Source: Gulbenkiania mobilis (lineage in GTDB: Bacteria > Pseudomonadota > Gammaproteobacteria > Burkholderiales > Chromobacteriaceae). Taken from it: DNA of 64,000 bases. A program made the translations under genes and the position numbers. Shown here piece by piece: positions 53,293 to 62,849 of this stretch (positions within the stretch are counted from its first letter, which is position 1; every line of letters begins with the position of its first letter). The stretch spans positions 186,001 through 250,000 of the forward strand of contig SMDA01000003.1 in the NCBI GenBank assembly GCA_004346645.1, written 5' to 3'. Under the pieces are notes generated by a model, which was given only the letters and a program-made list of their open reading frames with translations, had not been told where the DNA came from and did no database searches.

Positions 53293-56200
53293 ATGCTGGA
53301 TATTCAAGCACTTGTTCCGGCCGCCGGGCAAAAAACCCGCCTCGGCCACATTCCCGACGGCCCCGATGCCGCCTTTTTTGCCGGCCTGGCGCAAGCGGGC
53401 CGGCTGGTGGTTATCCTGACGGCCGACGCACAGTCCGCACAGCGTTTGCGGGCGGAGATCCCCTTCTTCGCCCCGGCGCTGCGTGTGGCGCTGCTGCCCG
53501 ACTGGGAAACCCTGCCCTACGACCACTTCTCGCCGCACGGCGAGCTTGTCAGCGAGCGGCTGGCGACCTTGTGGCAGATCCGTCAGGGCGAATGCGACGT
53601 GGTCATCGCCCCGGTTTCCACCGCCATGACACGGCTGCCACCGGTCAGCTACCTTCTCGGGCGCACCTTCTTCCTCAAGCAGAAGAGCCGTCTGGACGTG
53701 GAGCGGCTGCGCACCGACCTCGTCACCGCCGGCTACCAGCATGTGACCCAGGTGGTAGCGCCGGGCGAGTTCTCGATCCGTGGCGGCTTGATCGACCTCT
53801 TCCCGATGGGCTCGCCGATGCCTTACCGCATCGACCTGTTCGATGACGAGATCGACACCCTGCGCACCTTCGACCCGGACACGCAACGCACGCTGTACCC
53901 GGTGCCCGAGATCCGCCTGCTGCCGGCGCGGGAGTACCCGACCGACGAAACCGGCATCACCACCTTCCGCCAGAACTACCGCGAGCGCATCGAGGGCGAC
54001 CCCTCCAAAAGCCGTATTTACCGCGACGTGTCGGCAGGGCTGTTTCCGGCGGGGATCGAATACTATCTGCCCCTGTTCTTCGACGAGACGGCCACCCTCT
54101 TCGACTATCTGGGTGAAGATTCGCTCATCGTACTGCACCGCGACGTGCCGGACGCTGCCGAGCGCTTCTGGAAAGATGCGGAAAGCCGCTATGGCATTGC
54201 CCGCACCGACCCCGACCGCCCCGCCCTGCCACCGACCGAACTGTTTCTACGACAGGATGGCCTGCTCGGAGCGGTAAAGCCTTGGCCGCGCATCGAGGTA
54301 CCGGCCGACGCCGCACCGCAGCCGGGCTTCGCCGCCCTGCCCAGCCTGGCCGTGGAACGGCGCGCCGACAATCCGCTGCATCGCCTGACGGATTTTGCCG
54401 CCCGCTTCGAGGGCCGCATCCTGCTGGTAGCCGAAAGCTTGGGCCGACGCGAGACGATGCACCAGTTCCTGCTAGACCACGGTTTCCGCCCGCAACCGGT
54501 GGATGGCTGGGCCGACTTCCTCATGGGCAGCATGCGCCTGGCACTGACGGTAGCCCCGCTTTACAGCGGCTTTGCGCTGGAAACCCCGCTGCTGGCCGTG
54601 GTGACCGAATCCGAGCTCTACCAGCATGTGGCGCGCAGCCACAGCCGCCGGCGGGCTGCCCGGATCAGCTCGGATGCGATGCTGCGCGACCTGGCCGAGG
54701 TCAAGATAGGCGACCCGGTGGTGCACGAGCAGCATGGTATCGGTCGCTACATGGGGCTGGTGAGCATGGACCTGGGCGAAGGCGAAACCGAGCTGATGCA
54801 GCTGGAGTACGCCGAGGGCGCCAAGCTCTACGTGCCGGTATCGCAGCTGCACCTGATCTCACGGTATGCAGGAGGTGCGCTGGAGGATGCCCCGCTGCAT
54901 CGCCTGGGCAGCCCGCAGTGGGAAAAAGCCAAGAAAAAGGCCGCCCAAAAGGCGCGCGACACCGCGGCGGAGCTTCTCAACCTCTATGCCCAGCGCGCCG
55001 CCCGCGAAGGCCATGCCTTCAGCTTGAGCCATCACGACTATGAAGCCTTTGCCACAGGCTTTGGCTTCGAGGAAACCCCCGATCAGGCCAGCGCCATCGA
55101 GGCAGTGATCGGCGACATGACCAGCGGAAAACCCATGGACCGGCTCGTCTGTGGCGATGTGGGCTTCGGCAAGACCGAGGTAGCGCTGCGGGCAGCCTTC
55201 GTAGCGGTGATGGGGGGCAAGCAGGTGGCGATGCTGGTGCCAACCACGCTTCTGGCCGAGCAGCATTTCCAGAACTTTGCCGACCGCTTTGCCGACTGGC
55301 CGATCCGGATCGCCGAGCTGTCACGCTTTCGCAGCACCAAGGAAACCCGTGCGGCGCTTCAGGGGTTGGCCGAAGGCACGGTGGACATCGTCATCGGCAC
55401 CCACAAGCTGGTCCAGCCGGACATACAGTTCAAGAACCTGGGGCTGGTCATCATCGACGAGGAGCACCGCTTTGGCGTACGTCAGAAGGAGCAGCTCAAG
55501 CGGCTGCGGGCCAATGTGGACGTGCTGACGCTGACGGCCACGCCGATTCCTCGCACGCTGTCGATGGCGCTGGAAGGGCTGCGTGACTTCTCGGTGATCG
55601 CCACCGCCCCCAGCCGCCGGCTGTCGGTGAAGACCTTCGTCAGCCCGTTCTCCAACGGCGTCATCCGGGAAGCGGTGTTGCGCGAGCTTAAGCGCGGTGG
55701 GCAGGTGTTCTTCCTCCACAACGAGGTGGATACCATCGAGAACATGCGCGAGAAGCTGGCGGAGCTGATCCCGGAGGCGCGCATCGGTGTGGCCCACGGC
55801 CAGCTGCGCGAGCGAGAGCTGGAGCAGGTGATGCGCGACTTCCTGCAGCAGCGCTACAACGTGCTGCTGTGCTCCACCATCATCGAGACCGGCATTGACA
55901 TACCCAATGCCAACACCATCCTCATCAACCGCGCGGACAAGTTCGGCATCGCTCAGCTGCATCAGCTGCGCGGTCGCGTGGGTCGCAGCCACCACCAGGC
56001 CTATGCCTATCTGCTCACCCCCGAAGGACTGAGCAAGGATGCACAGAAGCGGCTGGAGGCGATCCAGATGTCCGAAGAACTGGGCTCGGGCTTCTATCTG
56101 GCCATGCACGACCTGGAAATCCGTGGCGCTGGCGAAGTCCTGGGAGAAGGCCAGTCGGGCGAGATGCAGGAAGTGGGCTTCAGCCTGTTCACCGAGATGC

Positions 56201-56697
56201 TCAAGCAGGCGGTGCGCGACCTGAAGAAAGGGCGCGAACCCGACCTGGATGCGCCGCTGGGGGTGACAACCGAGATCAACCTGCACGCACCGGCGCTGCT
56301 GCCCGAAGGCTACTGCCCGGACGTGCACGAACGGCTGGTGCTTTACAAACGCCTGGCCACCTGCGAAACGGAAGCCGAGATCGATGGTCTGCACGAGGAG
56401 CTGATCGACCGCTTCGGACTGCCGCCGCAGGAGGTAAAGACGCTGATCGACAGCCATCGCTTGCGGCTTCTGGCCCGTGCGCTGGGCATCCAGAAGGTGG
56501 ACGCCAGTGAGGTGGCGGTGCAGGTGCACTTCGCACCTAATCCGCCGATCGAGCCGGCCCGCATCATCCAGCTGATCCAGAGCCGACGCAATTACCGGCT
56601 GGCCGGACAGGACAGGCTGCGGGTGGAAGTGGCGATTGAGGATGTGGCCGTGCGCGTGGTGCGGGTGAAAGAACTGCTGCGCGAGCTGGGCGGCTGA
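53293..56697 (+). CDS. mfd: Transcription-repair coupling factor
   Basis: The 1134-residue Mfd removes RNA polymerase stalled at DNA lesions and recruits UvrA. Visible parts: the UvrB-like N-terminus with GSPMPYRIDLFDDEIDTLRTFDP, the RNA polymerase interaction domain (VVHEQHGIGRY near residue 476), the RecG-like translocase with Walker A GDVGFGKTEVALRAA and DEEH box IIDEEHRFGVRQKE, and the C-terminal domain. A GGTTGGCCGAA copy (55364) codes for GLAE. A bidirectional terminator follows. Confidence 0.97.
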   Translation: MLDIQALVPAAGQKTRLGHIPDGPDAAFFAGLAQAGRLVVILTADAQSAQRLRAEIPFFAPALRVALLPDWETLPYDHFSPHGELVSERLATLWQIRQGECDVVIAPVSTAMTRLPPVSYLLGRTFFLKQKSRLDVERLRTDLVTAGYQHVTQVVAPGEFSIRGGLIDLFPMGSPMPYRIDLFDDEIDTLRTFDPDTQRTLYPVPEIRLLPAREYPTDETGITTFRQNYRERIEGDPSKSRIYRDVSAGLFPAGIEYYLPLFFDETATLFDYLGEDSLIVLHRDVPDAAERFWKDAESRYGIARTDPDRPALPPTELFLRQDGLLGAVKPWPRIEVPADAAPQPGFAALPSLAVERRADNPLHRLTDFAARFEGRILLVAESLGRRETMHQFLLDHGFRPQPVDGWADFLMGSMRLALTVAPLYSGFALETPLLAVVTESELYQHVARSHSRRRAARISSDAMLRDLAEVKIGDPVVHEQHGIGRYMGLVSMDLGEGETELMQLEYAEGAKLYVPVSQLHLISRYAGGALEDAPLHRLGSPQWEKAKKKAAQKARDTAAELLNLYAQRAAREGHAFSLSHHDYEAFATGFGFEETPDQASAIEAVIGDMTSGKPMDRLVCGDVGFGKTEVALRAAFVAVMGGKQVAMLVPTTLLAEQHFQNFADRFADWPIRIAELSRFRSTKETRAALQGLAEGTVDIVIGTHKLVQPDIQFKNLGLVIIDEEHRFGVRQKEQLKRLRANVDVLTLTATPIPRTLSMALEGLRDFSVIATAPSRRLSVKTFVSPFSNGVIREAVLRELKRGGQVFFLHNEVDTIENMREKLAELIPEARIGVAHGQLRERELEQVMRDFLQQRYNVLLCSTIIETGIDIPNANTILINRADKFGIAQLHQLRGRVGRSHHQAYAYLLTPEGLSKDAQKRLEAIQMSEELGSGFYLAMHDLEIRGAGEVLGEGQSGEMQEVGFSLFTEMLKQAVRDLKKGREPDLDAPLGVTTEINLHAPALLPEGYCPDVHERLVLYKRLATCETEAEIDGLHEELIDRFGLPPQEVKTLIDSHRLRLLARALGIQKVDASEVAVQVHFAPNPPIEPARIIQLIQSRRNYRLAGQDRLRVEVAIEDVAVRVVRVKELLRELGG
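55364..55374 (+). repeat. GGTTGGCCGAA repeat (11-mer) in mfd
   Basis: Reads G-L-A-E in the translocase domain. Confidence 0.8.
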
Positions 56698-56718
56698 CCC
56701 CGCCTCAGGCCAGCGCAA

Positions 56719-56749
56719 AAAAACCGCCGGGCGTAAACCGGCGGTTTTT
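56719..56749. terminator. Bidirectional terminator between mfd and the carbonic anhydrase gene
   Basis: 12-bp stem AAAAACCGCCGG / CCGGCGGTTTTT with a 7-base loop. Confidence 0.9.
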
Positions 56750-56770
56750 CCTTGCGGCACGGCCGGTGGA

Positions 56771-57808
56771 CTAGCGCATGAAGCCGTAACGCAGCAAATC
56801 GCCCGCGGCCAGCCGGCTGCGGATGCGCGCAGGATCGGTTTCGCCGTTGAGGTTGGTGATCACCAGCCGGCCCGCGCCCTGCCCCAGGTCGTTGCGGAAG
56901 TCGTAGTACGCCCCCAGGATGGCCAGCCGGCCAGCCTCCACCTCCCCGGAAAACTTGAGGATGGCGCTTTCCACCTGGTTGTTGACGTTGAGCAGCACGC
57001 CATCGGTCACGTCGATGCCACGCGGAATGTCGATGGTGGCCAGTTCACGCTGGATGGCCGGCTCCAGGCGAGCGGTGTCGCCGGCAGCGGCCGTCACCGC
57101 GCCGCAGACCGAATGGCCGATGAAGAGCAGCAGCGGCGTGTGCAGGTGGCGCACGCCATACTCGACCGATCCTTCGGCGGTGGCCAGCTGGTTGCCGATG
57201 TTGCGCACGACAAAGAGGTCGTTGGTGGGGTCCGCATGAAAGCCGTTGGTCTGTACGCGGGAATCGGCGCAGGTCACCACTGTAGCACGCGGCGTCTGGC
57301 GCGGAACGAGGCGGCCGTAGTAGGCGGGGCCGCGCGTCTCGGTGATGCGCACGTTGGCCGAAAGCAGTGCTGACACCGCCGCCCGGACCTGGGCCAGCTC
57401 GCTGCCGTGAGCGGCATCGGCATGTGCACCGGCCTCATGCGTATGGCGGGATGCCACCGGACGCGCCGGACGCACCGGAGCCGGCCGCGGCTTGGCACGT
57501 GGCGGGATAGCGGTCGGTTTGAGCAGCACCGGCTCCCGCGGCGCAGGTGTCGGTGCCGAGGCCTGTGCGGGGGCGGCCGTGTGCGGCGCCACCGCAGCGG
57601 CAGGCGCGGCACTGGATTGAGCGTGAGAACGTTCGGCACCGCCGCTGGCAGGAACCGGGGCCGGGCGCACCTGCATCACGGTCGATGCTGCCTGGGTGGC
57701 CAGCGGGCTGGACGGATCGATGGGTCGGGCAAGCGGCGCCGCACCCGACGGGAGCGACAGCCCCGCGGCGAGAACGGCAGACAGCAGGGTACGGGCAAAG
57801 AGACGCAT
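56771..57808 (-). CDS. Exported beta-carbonic anhydrase with a Pro/Ala-rich linker
   Basis: 345 residues. A signal peptide (MRLFARTLLSAVLAAGLSLPSGA) is followed by a long low-complexity Pro/Ala linker (about 30-120) with HTHEAGAHADAAHG, then a beta-carbonic anhydrase domain. The zinc site is C180-x-D182-x-R184, then H232 and C235 (GHSVCGA). It should hydrate CO2 in the periplasm. The start at 57808 is chosen for the signal peptide. It is a convergent neighbour of mfd and follows the DMT transporter gene by 23 bases. Confidence 0.85.
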   Translation of the reverse strand: MRLFARTLLSAVLAAGLSLPSGAAPLARPIDPSSPLATQAASTVMQVRPAPVPASGGAERSHAQSSAAPAAAVAPHTAAPAQASAPTPAPREPVLLKPTAIPPRAKPRPAPVRPARPVASRHTHEAGAHADAAHGSELAQVRAAVSALLSANVRITETRGPAYYGRLVPRQTPRATVVTCADSRVQTNGFHADPTNDLFVVRNIGNQLATAEGSVEYGVRHLHTPLLLFIGHSVCGAVTAAAGDTARLEPAIQRELATIDIPRGIDVTDGVLLNVNNQVESAILKFSGEVEAGRLAILGAYYDFRNDLGQGAGRLVITNLNGETDPARIRSRLAAGDLLRYGFMR

Positions 57809-57831
57809 GGGGCTTCCTGTAATGCGCGAAG

Positions 57832-58737
57832 TTAGGCCGCCGTCTGCTGCGAGGCCACCGGCACCGGGGCGCCCGCGCTCTGACGCTGGCTGAGCATGAC
57901 GCCACCGAACACCAGGAGGCAGGCCAGGCCCTGCACCCAGGTCAGCGTTTCGCCAAGGATGAACCACGCCAGAAGCACGGTGAAGACCGGAATCAGGTTG
58001 ACGAAGGCGGCGGCGATGGCCACCCGTACACGGCTGATGGCCCAAGTGTTGAGCCCGTATGCGCCCAGCGTGATCACCGCACCAAGATACACCACCCACA
58101 TCACCGGCCAGAAGGGAAATTCGGTAGGGAGCGTTACCCAAGGGGTGAGGAGTGCGCCGCCAAACCACAGCATGCCCATCAGCGTCTGCACTCCGGTCAG
58201 CACCAAGGGCGAGTAGCGGGGAGAGAGGCGCTTGATCGTCATCATGTAGCCGGATGCACACACCATGGCCAGGAATTCCAGAAAGTTGCCCAGCAACGGG
58301 TTGGGCGCGCTATCGCTGGTTTCACCGGCCATCGTCAGCATCACCACCCCGGAAAAGGACACCGCCATGCCAAGCCAGGTCATGCGCGTGGGCTTTTCCT
58401 TCAGGTAGGCCCAGGCCACCAGCGCCGCCAGTAGTGGCAGCGTGGCCGTGATCACCCCGGCCTGCGAAGCACTGGTGTAGAGCAGCGCGCGTGCCTCCAG
58501 CATGAAATAGAGGCAAGGTTCGGCAATGCCCATGGCCAGCAGCCACTTCCAGTCACCCTTTTCGTAGCGCCATTTTTCGCCCGGACGCAACACCAGCAGC
58601 GCGATGCACAGTGAGGCAATCACCATGCGTGCGAACAGCACCACGATGGGGTCGAAAACAGCAAAAACATACTTGAGCGCGATGAAGGAACTGGCCCACA
58701 GCAGCATGGCCGTGGTCAGCGCGAGATAAGGCAGCAT
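57832..58737 (-). CDS. EamA-type drug/metabolite transporter
   Basis: 301 residues with ten predicted membrane helices in two EamA repeats, with the usual LWASSFIALKY start of the first repeat and the internal duplication around ITLGAYGLNTWA. DMT exporters move amino acids or metabolites outward; the substrate is unknown. The start (MLPYLALTT) at 58737 is chosen because the longer in-frame extension to 58971 has no family similarity. Its divergent LysR neighbour may regulate it. Confidence 0.85.
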   Translation of the reverse strand: MLPYLALTTAMLLWASSFIALKYVFAVFDPIVVLFARMVIASLCIALLVLRPGEKWRYEKGDWKWLLAMGIAEPCLYFMLEARALLYTSASQAGVITATLPLLAALVAWAYLKEKPTRMTWLGMAVSFSGVVMLTMAGETSDSAPNPLLGNFLEFLAMVCASGYMMTIKRLSPRYSPLVLTGVQTLMGMLWFGGALLTPWVTLPTEFPFWPVMWVVYLGAVITLGAYGLNTWAISRVRVAIAAAFVNLIPVFTVLLAWFILGETLTWVQGLACLLVFGGVMLSQRQSAGAPVPVASQQTAA

Positions 58738-59088
58738 GGGGCACCTGACAGGGATTGCGGGGCGGGCGTTCCGCCGCGGGAAGAGCCCAGATTGTCCCAG
58801 AGGGGGCCAGGCTTGTCGAATGCCCATCCGGCCACGAGGCCGCTTTCTGTAAAAGCATGTCTCAGCCAAAGAGGCTGACGGTACAGCCCTTGCCTGCACC
58901 GGTCTGCCCGGCCCAACGGGCCACCTTCTCGCGTGGTACGCGTACCGTTCCCAGACAGACAAGCCATGCATGGCCCATGCGCCGTACAGGCTTCCGCAGG
59001 CCCCGACTGTTCAATAAGAAGGGTCTTTCGATCGGATATACTCGGCTTCAAGCCTTGAAAACGCCTGAAAGCAACGGACTGTTCTGCG
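58738..59088. other. Gap between the DMT transporter and LysR genes
   Basis: 351 bases without a supported gene. A -10-like TATACT (59037-59042) lies about 47 bases before the LysR gene, without a good -35. I see no clear LysR T-N11-A palindrome. Confidence 0.5.
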
Positions 59089-60006
59089 ATGAAAACAACA
59101 CCGCCCCCCTCCCCCGATGCCTTGCTGGCTTTTGACGCTTTGGCCCGCCAGGGCAGCTTCACCGCTGCGGCCGAAGCGCTGGGATGTGCCAAAAGCCGGG
59201 TCAGCCAATTGGTGAAGGAGCTGGAGCGCGACCTGGGAGCGGTGCTGGTGCTGCGCAACACCCGCCGGGTGGCCCTGACCGAGGCCGGCGTGCGTCTGGC
59301 GCAGCACGCAGCGCGACTGCGCGAACTACTGGAACGGGTGAAGCCGGACATCACGGACACCCAAGGCAGTGTGGAGGGCCCGCTGCGCATCGGCTCCACC
59401 TTCGCCTTTGCCCAGTATGTGCTTGCGCCGCTGCTCGCACAGCTGGGCGCGCAATACCCGGGACTGCGCATCGAGCTGATGGCCGAAAACCGTCTGCAAG
59501 ACCCGGTGGAGTCCAGCCTGGATTTCTGCCTGCGCACCCGCAATGTGCACGACGACCGGCTGGTGGCCAAATCCCTTGGTTTTCTGTGTGAAGTGCCGGT
59601 AGCCACCCCGCTCTACCTGGAACAACAAGGTTGGCCGAAGACGCCAGAGGACCTGAGCATGCACCAGACGCTGCACAACAGCTTCTGCGATCACGGCCAT
59701 GCCTGGCGGTTGGAAAAAGGCGGACAGATCGCGTCGGTGGACATCAAACCCACGCTGGTGGCGGACCAGTACGCCGTGCTGGCCGCAGCCATGCGCGCCC
59801 ATCAGGGCATCGCCCTCTTGCCTCATTATGTAATGCGCCCTTGGCTACAACAGGGCGAGGTGGTGGAAGCCCTGCCCGGCTGGCATACCGCGAGCTGGCC
59901 GATCTTTCTTGTGTACCCCTACCGCCAGCCGATGCCTAGGAAATACCAGGTTTTTCTTGATTTTATCGTGCCACGGGTGCGGAGCTTGCTCGGCGCAGAT
60001 GCGTAA
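59089..60006 (+). CDS. LysR-family transcriptional regulator
   Basis: 305 residues with an N-terminal helix-turn-helix (LLAFDALARQGSFTAAAEALGCAKSRVSQ, about 12-40) and an effector-binding domain resembling CrgA/DNA-binding LysR proteins that have an early LysR signature. It is divergent from the DMT exporter, which is the usual target arrangement. A full AGGTTGGCCGAA copy sits inside it. Confidence 0.88.
   Translation: MKTTPPPSPDALLAFDALARQGSFTAAAEALGCAKSRVSQLVKELERDLGAVLVLRNTRRVALTEAGVRLAQHAARLRELLERVKPDITDTQGSVEGPLRIGSTFAFAQYVLAPLLAQLGAQYPGLRIELMAENRLQDPVESSLDFCLRTRNVHDDRLVAKSLGFLCEVPVATPLYLEQQGWPKTPEDLSMHQTLHNSFCDHGHAWRLEKGGQIASVDIKPTLVADQYAVLAAAMRAHQGIALLPHYVMRPWLQQGEVVEALPGWHTASWPIFLVYPYRQPMPRKYQVFLDFIVPRVRSLLGADA
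59628..59639 (+). repeat. AGGTTGGCCGAA repeat in the LysR gene
   Basis: Exact 12-mer but in a different reading frame from most copies: the protein reads Q-G-W-P-K. This shows that selection is on DNA, not on the LAE peptide. Confidence 0.85.
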
Positions 60007-60099
60007 ACGCGACAGTATCTGTAAGCAGACACGACAGAAGATTTAAATCCAAATAGAATATATCGACTTGCTTAAAAAACAGATAAATACCTGGAAATA

Positions 60100-61500
60100 A
60101 TGATCTCCACCACACGCACCGTGCTGTTCGGCCAACCTGCACCGGAACTGGAAGCCGCTTCCGCTCTGGCAGGACAGCTCACCCGCCATGACCAGCCGGT
60201 GGCCCTGGGCCCCGAGACGCATGTGGTCCTTCTCAACCCCCAGACCGCCGAAGCGCATCGCGCCTGGCTCTACCGGCTGCGTAGCGATGGCCGGGGCAGC
60301 CAGGTGCTGATCTTCAGCCTGTGGCCCGAGGCCGAGTTGGATGCCGACAGCCGCGAACTGCTCGATGGCAGCTGGCCAGGCGCTACCGCGGCAGCCGAAG
60401 CCGCAAGCCGCTGGGCCGGCCGGCAGACGTCCATGCAGCTGAGTCACCCGGACGAGGCCACGCAGCGCGTGCTGGGCTTCCTCTTTGCCCGCGACCGGCG
60501 GGCGCTCACGCCCGTGCCAGACTGGCAGGCGCCGCTGCTCTACCGCTATCCGGTGCTCGACACCGCAGCGGGGGCCGGCACGCCGGCGATGGAACTGATG
60601 CAGCGCCTGCGTCGCCGCAACCTGCTGGCCCCCAGTCGGCTGGTAGACCGGGTACGCACCTGCCCGGCCTGTCATCATGCGCATGTCTCCTACGTCGACC
60701 GTTGTCCGGTATGCCATGCGCTGGACATCGAGCAGACGCCGGCAATCCATTGTTTTACCTGTGGCTTCGTGGCCCCGCAGGAACGCTTCCGCCGTCAGGG
60801 CACGCTGGAATGCCCCAACTGCCAGACCAGACTGCGCCACATCGGTGCCGACTACGACCGCCCGATGGAGAACTACCACTGCAATGCCTGCAACGAGTTG
60901 TTCGTGGAGCCGGAGGTGGTGGCACGCTGTCTGGAGTGCAGCGAGACCCATACACCCGAGGACCTCGCCATCCAGCCCATCGAAGTGCTGGAGCTGACCG
61001 AGGAAGGACAGCTGCTGTGCCGCCACGGCCAGCTTCTGCAGACCCTGGTGCCGCTGTCCACCCTGGAGATCATCTCTCCGGATCTGTTCCGCTTCACCCT
61101 GCGTTGGACCGACCTTCTGGCGGCCCGCTACCCGCAGCAGGGCTACTCGCTTCTGGCGCTGTACTTCGCCAATGTGCCGCAGTTGATCGATGCTCATGGC
61201 TATGCGCGCACCAATGAGATCCTGGAAGGGTTGGCCGAACGGCTGCGTGAATACCTGCGCAGCACCGACCTCGTAACCCGCACCGACGACAACCTCTACT
61301 GGATGCTGTTCCCCAACACCGACCTGAACGGCATGGCCGCCCTGCGGCAGAAGCTGGAAACCCTGCTCACCGATCTTGCAGAAGGCACCGAGCCGCCGCT
61401 GGTGCTGCATCTGGCCAGCCATACCTCGCCGGCAGAGTCCCACGCCCCGACGGAGCCGGAGGTCCTGATGGAGGTGCTGGCCAGTGAGGTGACGGCTTGA
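60100..61500 (+). CDS. Triple zinc-ribbon protein with degenerate GGDEF domain (TackOD1-like)
   Basis: 466 residues of unusual make-up. The N-terminal approximately 180 residues have a receiver-like alternation of strands and helices, but no clear phospho-acceptor. Six CxxC pairs follow in three zinc ribbons: C188/C191 with C202/C205, C218/C221 with C238/C241, and C261/C264 with C277/C280. I compare this part with the TackOD1 output domain. The C-terminal approximately 140 residues resemble a GGDEF domain (DLVTRTDDNLYWMLFP), but the GGDEF motif is replaced by TDDNL, so cyclase activity should be lost; c-di-GMP or protein binding is possible. It overlaps the glycosyltransferase gene (TTGA) and so is tightly linked to polysaccharide synthesis. 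Confidence 0.72.
   Translation: MISTTRTVLFGQPAPELEAASALAGQLTRHDQPVALGPETHVVLLNPQTAEAHRAWLYRLRSDGRGSQVLIFSLWPEAELDADSRELLDGSWPGATAAAEAASRWAGRQTSMQLSHPDEATQRVLGFLFARDRRALTPVPDWQAPLLYRYPVLDTAAGAGTPAMELMQRLRRRNLLAPSRLVDRVRTCPACHHAHVSYVDRCPVCHALDIEQTPAIHCFTCGFVAPQERFRRQGTLECPNCQTRLRHIGADYDRPMENYHCNACNELFVEPEVVARCLECSETHTPEDLAIQPIEVLELTEEGQLLCRHGQLLQTLVPLSTLEIISPDLFRFTLRWTDLLAARYPQQGYSLLALYFANVPQLIDAHGYARTNEILEGLAERLREYLRSTDLVTRTDDNLYWMLFPNTDLNGMAALRQKLETLLTDLAEGTEPPLVLHLASHTSPAESHAPTEPEVLMEVLASEVTA
60127..60138 (-). repeat. AGGTTGGCCGAA repeat in the zinc-ribbon gene
   Basis: Coding strand reads F-G-Q-P near the N-terminus, again a different frame from the LAE copies. Confidence 0.85.
61229..61239 (+). 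repeat. GGTTGGCCGAA repeat (11-mer) in the zinc-ribbon gene
   Basis: Reads G-L-A-E in the degenerate GGDEF domain. Confidence 0.8.
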
Positions 61501-62849
61501 GTCCCTTTGCCTTCTGGCAGGCCACCAACGAAGCCCTGCGGGGCATCGTGGACTACTGGCTTGCATCGCCGGCCGATGCAGCGGTGCTGTTCATCCCGAT
61601 GCTGCTGTTTCTGGAGCTGCCTTACTATCTGCTCTTGGTGGCGGGGGTGGCGCGCCACCAGCTGCACCGGCTGATGCATCCCCCGCGGGACGTGCCCTTC
61701 TATCCCTCGGTCAGCTGCATCATCACCTGTTACAGCGAAGGAGAAGCGGTCAAGCAAACCCTGCGCACCCTGTGCGAACAGATCTATCCGGGCGAGATCG
61801 AACTGCTACCGGTGATCGACGGCGCACTGCGCAACCAGGCCACATACGACGCCATCCGTTCGTTCATCGCCACCGAAGGCCACCGCTATCCCAACCGGCG
61901 CATCCGCCCGGTGCCCAAGTGGCAGCGGGGCGGGCGCGTTTCCTCGCTCAATGCAGGGCTCTCGCTGGCGCGGGGCGAGATCGTGATGGCGCTGGATGCG
62001 GATACCTCGTTCGAGAACGACATAGTGGCGCAGACTAGCGCGCACTTTATCGATCCGCGGGTGTGTGCCGTGTCCGGCGCACTGGCGGTACGCAACGAAC
62101 AGCATTCGCTCGTCACCCACCTGCAGGCGATCGAATACCGGCTGTCGCTGATGCTGGCCAAGGTGGGTCTGTCCGAGTTCAACCTGGTCAACAACGTTTC
62201 CGGCGCCTTCGGCGTTTTCCGGCGCAGCGTGCTGGAGACGGCCGGGGGCTGGAACACCGGATCGGCCGAGGACCTGGACATGACGCTGCGGCTCAAGCAG
62301 TACTTCCGACGCAACGGCTTGCGCATCGTGTTCGAACCTCGCGCCATGGGCTACACCGATGCGCCCGACACCTGGCAGGCTTTTTTCAAGCAGCGGCTGC
62401 GCTGGGACGGAGATCTGGCCTACATGTATCTGGAAAAGCACTGGAAAGCCTTCCAGCGCCGACTGGTGGGCGGTCGCAACCTGCTGATCCTGGTATGGGG
62501 CGGGCTGCTGTTCCAGATTGTCTCTCCGTTCGTGATCCTGTTTTACATGCTCTACCTGCTGTGGGCGCTGCCACTGCCGGTCTTCGTGGCTGTCAACTTG
62601 GTGATCACGCTGTTCTACCTGGCGATCGCCTTCGTGCTGTATTTGGTCTACCTCACCTGCATCTCCAGACAGCCCAGGCGTGACCTGCCCGACCTGCTGC
62701 TTTTGCCCGCCTTTTCGCTCTTCCTGCTGGTCAACCGGCTGTGGAGCGCGGTGGCCCTGGTCAACGAGATCTGGCGCAAGGGTCATGAGGAAACCAGCAT
62801 GGCGCCCTGGTGGGTGCTGCAACGCAATGCAAAGAACAAAGATGACTAA
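61497..62849 (+). CDS. Processive family-2 glycosyltransferase (membrane)
   Basis: 450 residues. Membrane helices near the N-terminus (about 28-50) and the C-terminus (three or four, about 325-425) surround a GT2 core with D108 (VIDGA), D167-A-D169, the catalytic ED (258-259) and the product-site QRLRW (299-303). This is the D-DxD-D-QxxRW set of processive synthases such as those for PNAG, hyaluronan or cellulose; the sugar is unknown. No PilZ domain is attached, so c-di-GMP control, if any, must come from a partner such as the upstream protein. The start is TTG 61497, with GAGGTGA upstream, overlapping the previous stop. tolC overlaps the end by 8 bases. Confidence 0.88.
   Translation: MSPFAFWQATNEALRGIVDYWLASPADAAVLFIPMLLFLELPYYLLLVAGVARHQLHRLMHPPRDVPFYPSVSCIITCYSEGEAVKQTLRTLCEQIYPGEIELLPVIDGALRNQATYDAIRSFIATEGHRYPNRRIRPVPKWQRGGRVSSLNAGLSLARGEIVMALDADTSFENDIVAQTSAHFIDPRVCAVSGALAVRNEQHSLVTHLQAIEYRLSLMLAKVGLSEFNLVNNVSGAFGVFRRSVLETAGGWNTGSAEDLDMTLRLKQYFRRNGLRIVFEPRAMGYTDAPDTWQAFFKQRLRWDGDLAYMYLEKHWKAFQRRLVGGRNLLILVWGGLLFQIVSPFVILFYMLYLLWALPLPVFVAVNLVITLFYLAIAFVLYLVYLTCISRQPRRDLPDLLLLPAFSLFLLVNRLWSAVALVNEIWRKGHEETSMAPWWVLQRNAKNKDD

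Noticed and set aside
59037-59042. TATACT as a firm LysR-gene promoter
   Set aside because: No -35 at proper spacing; mentioned only as a -10-like sequence.
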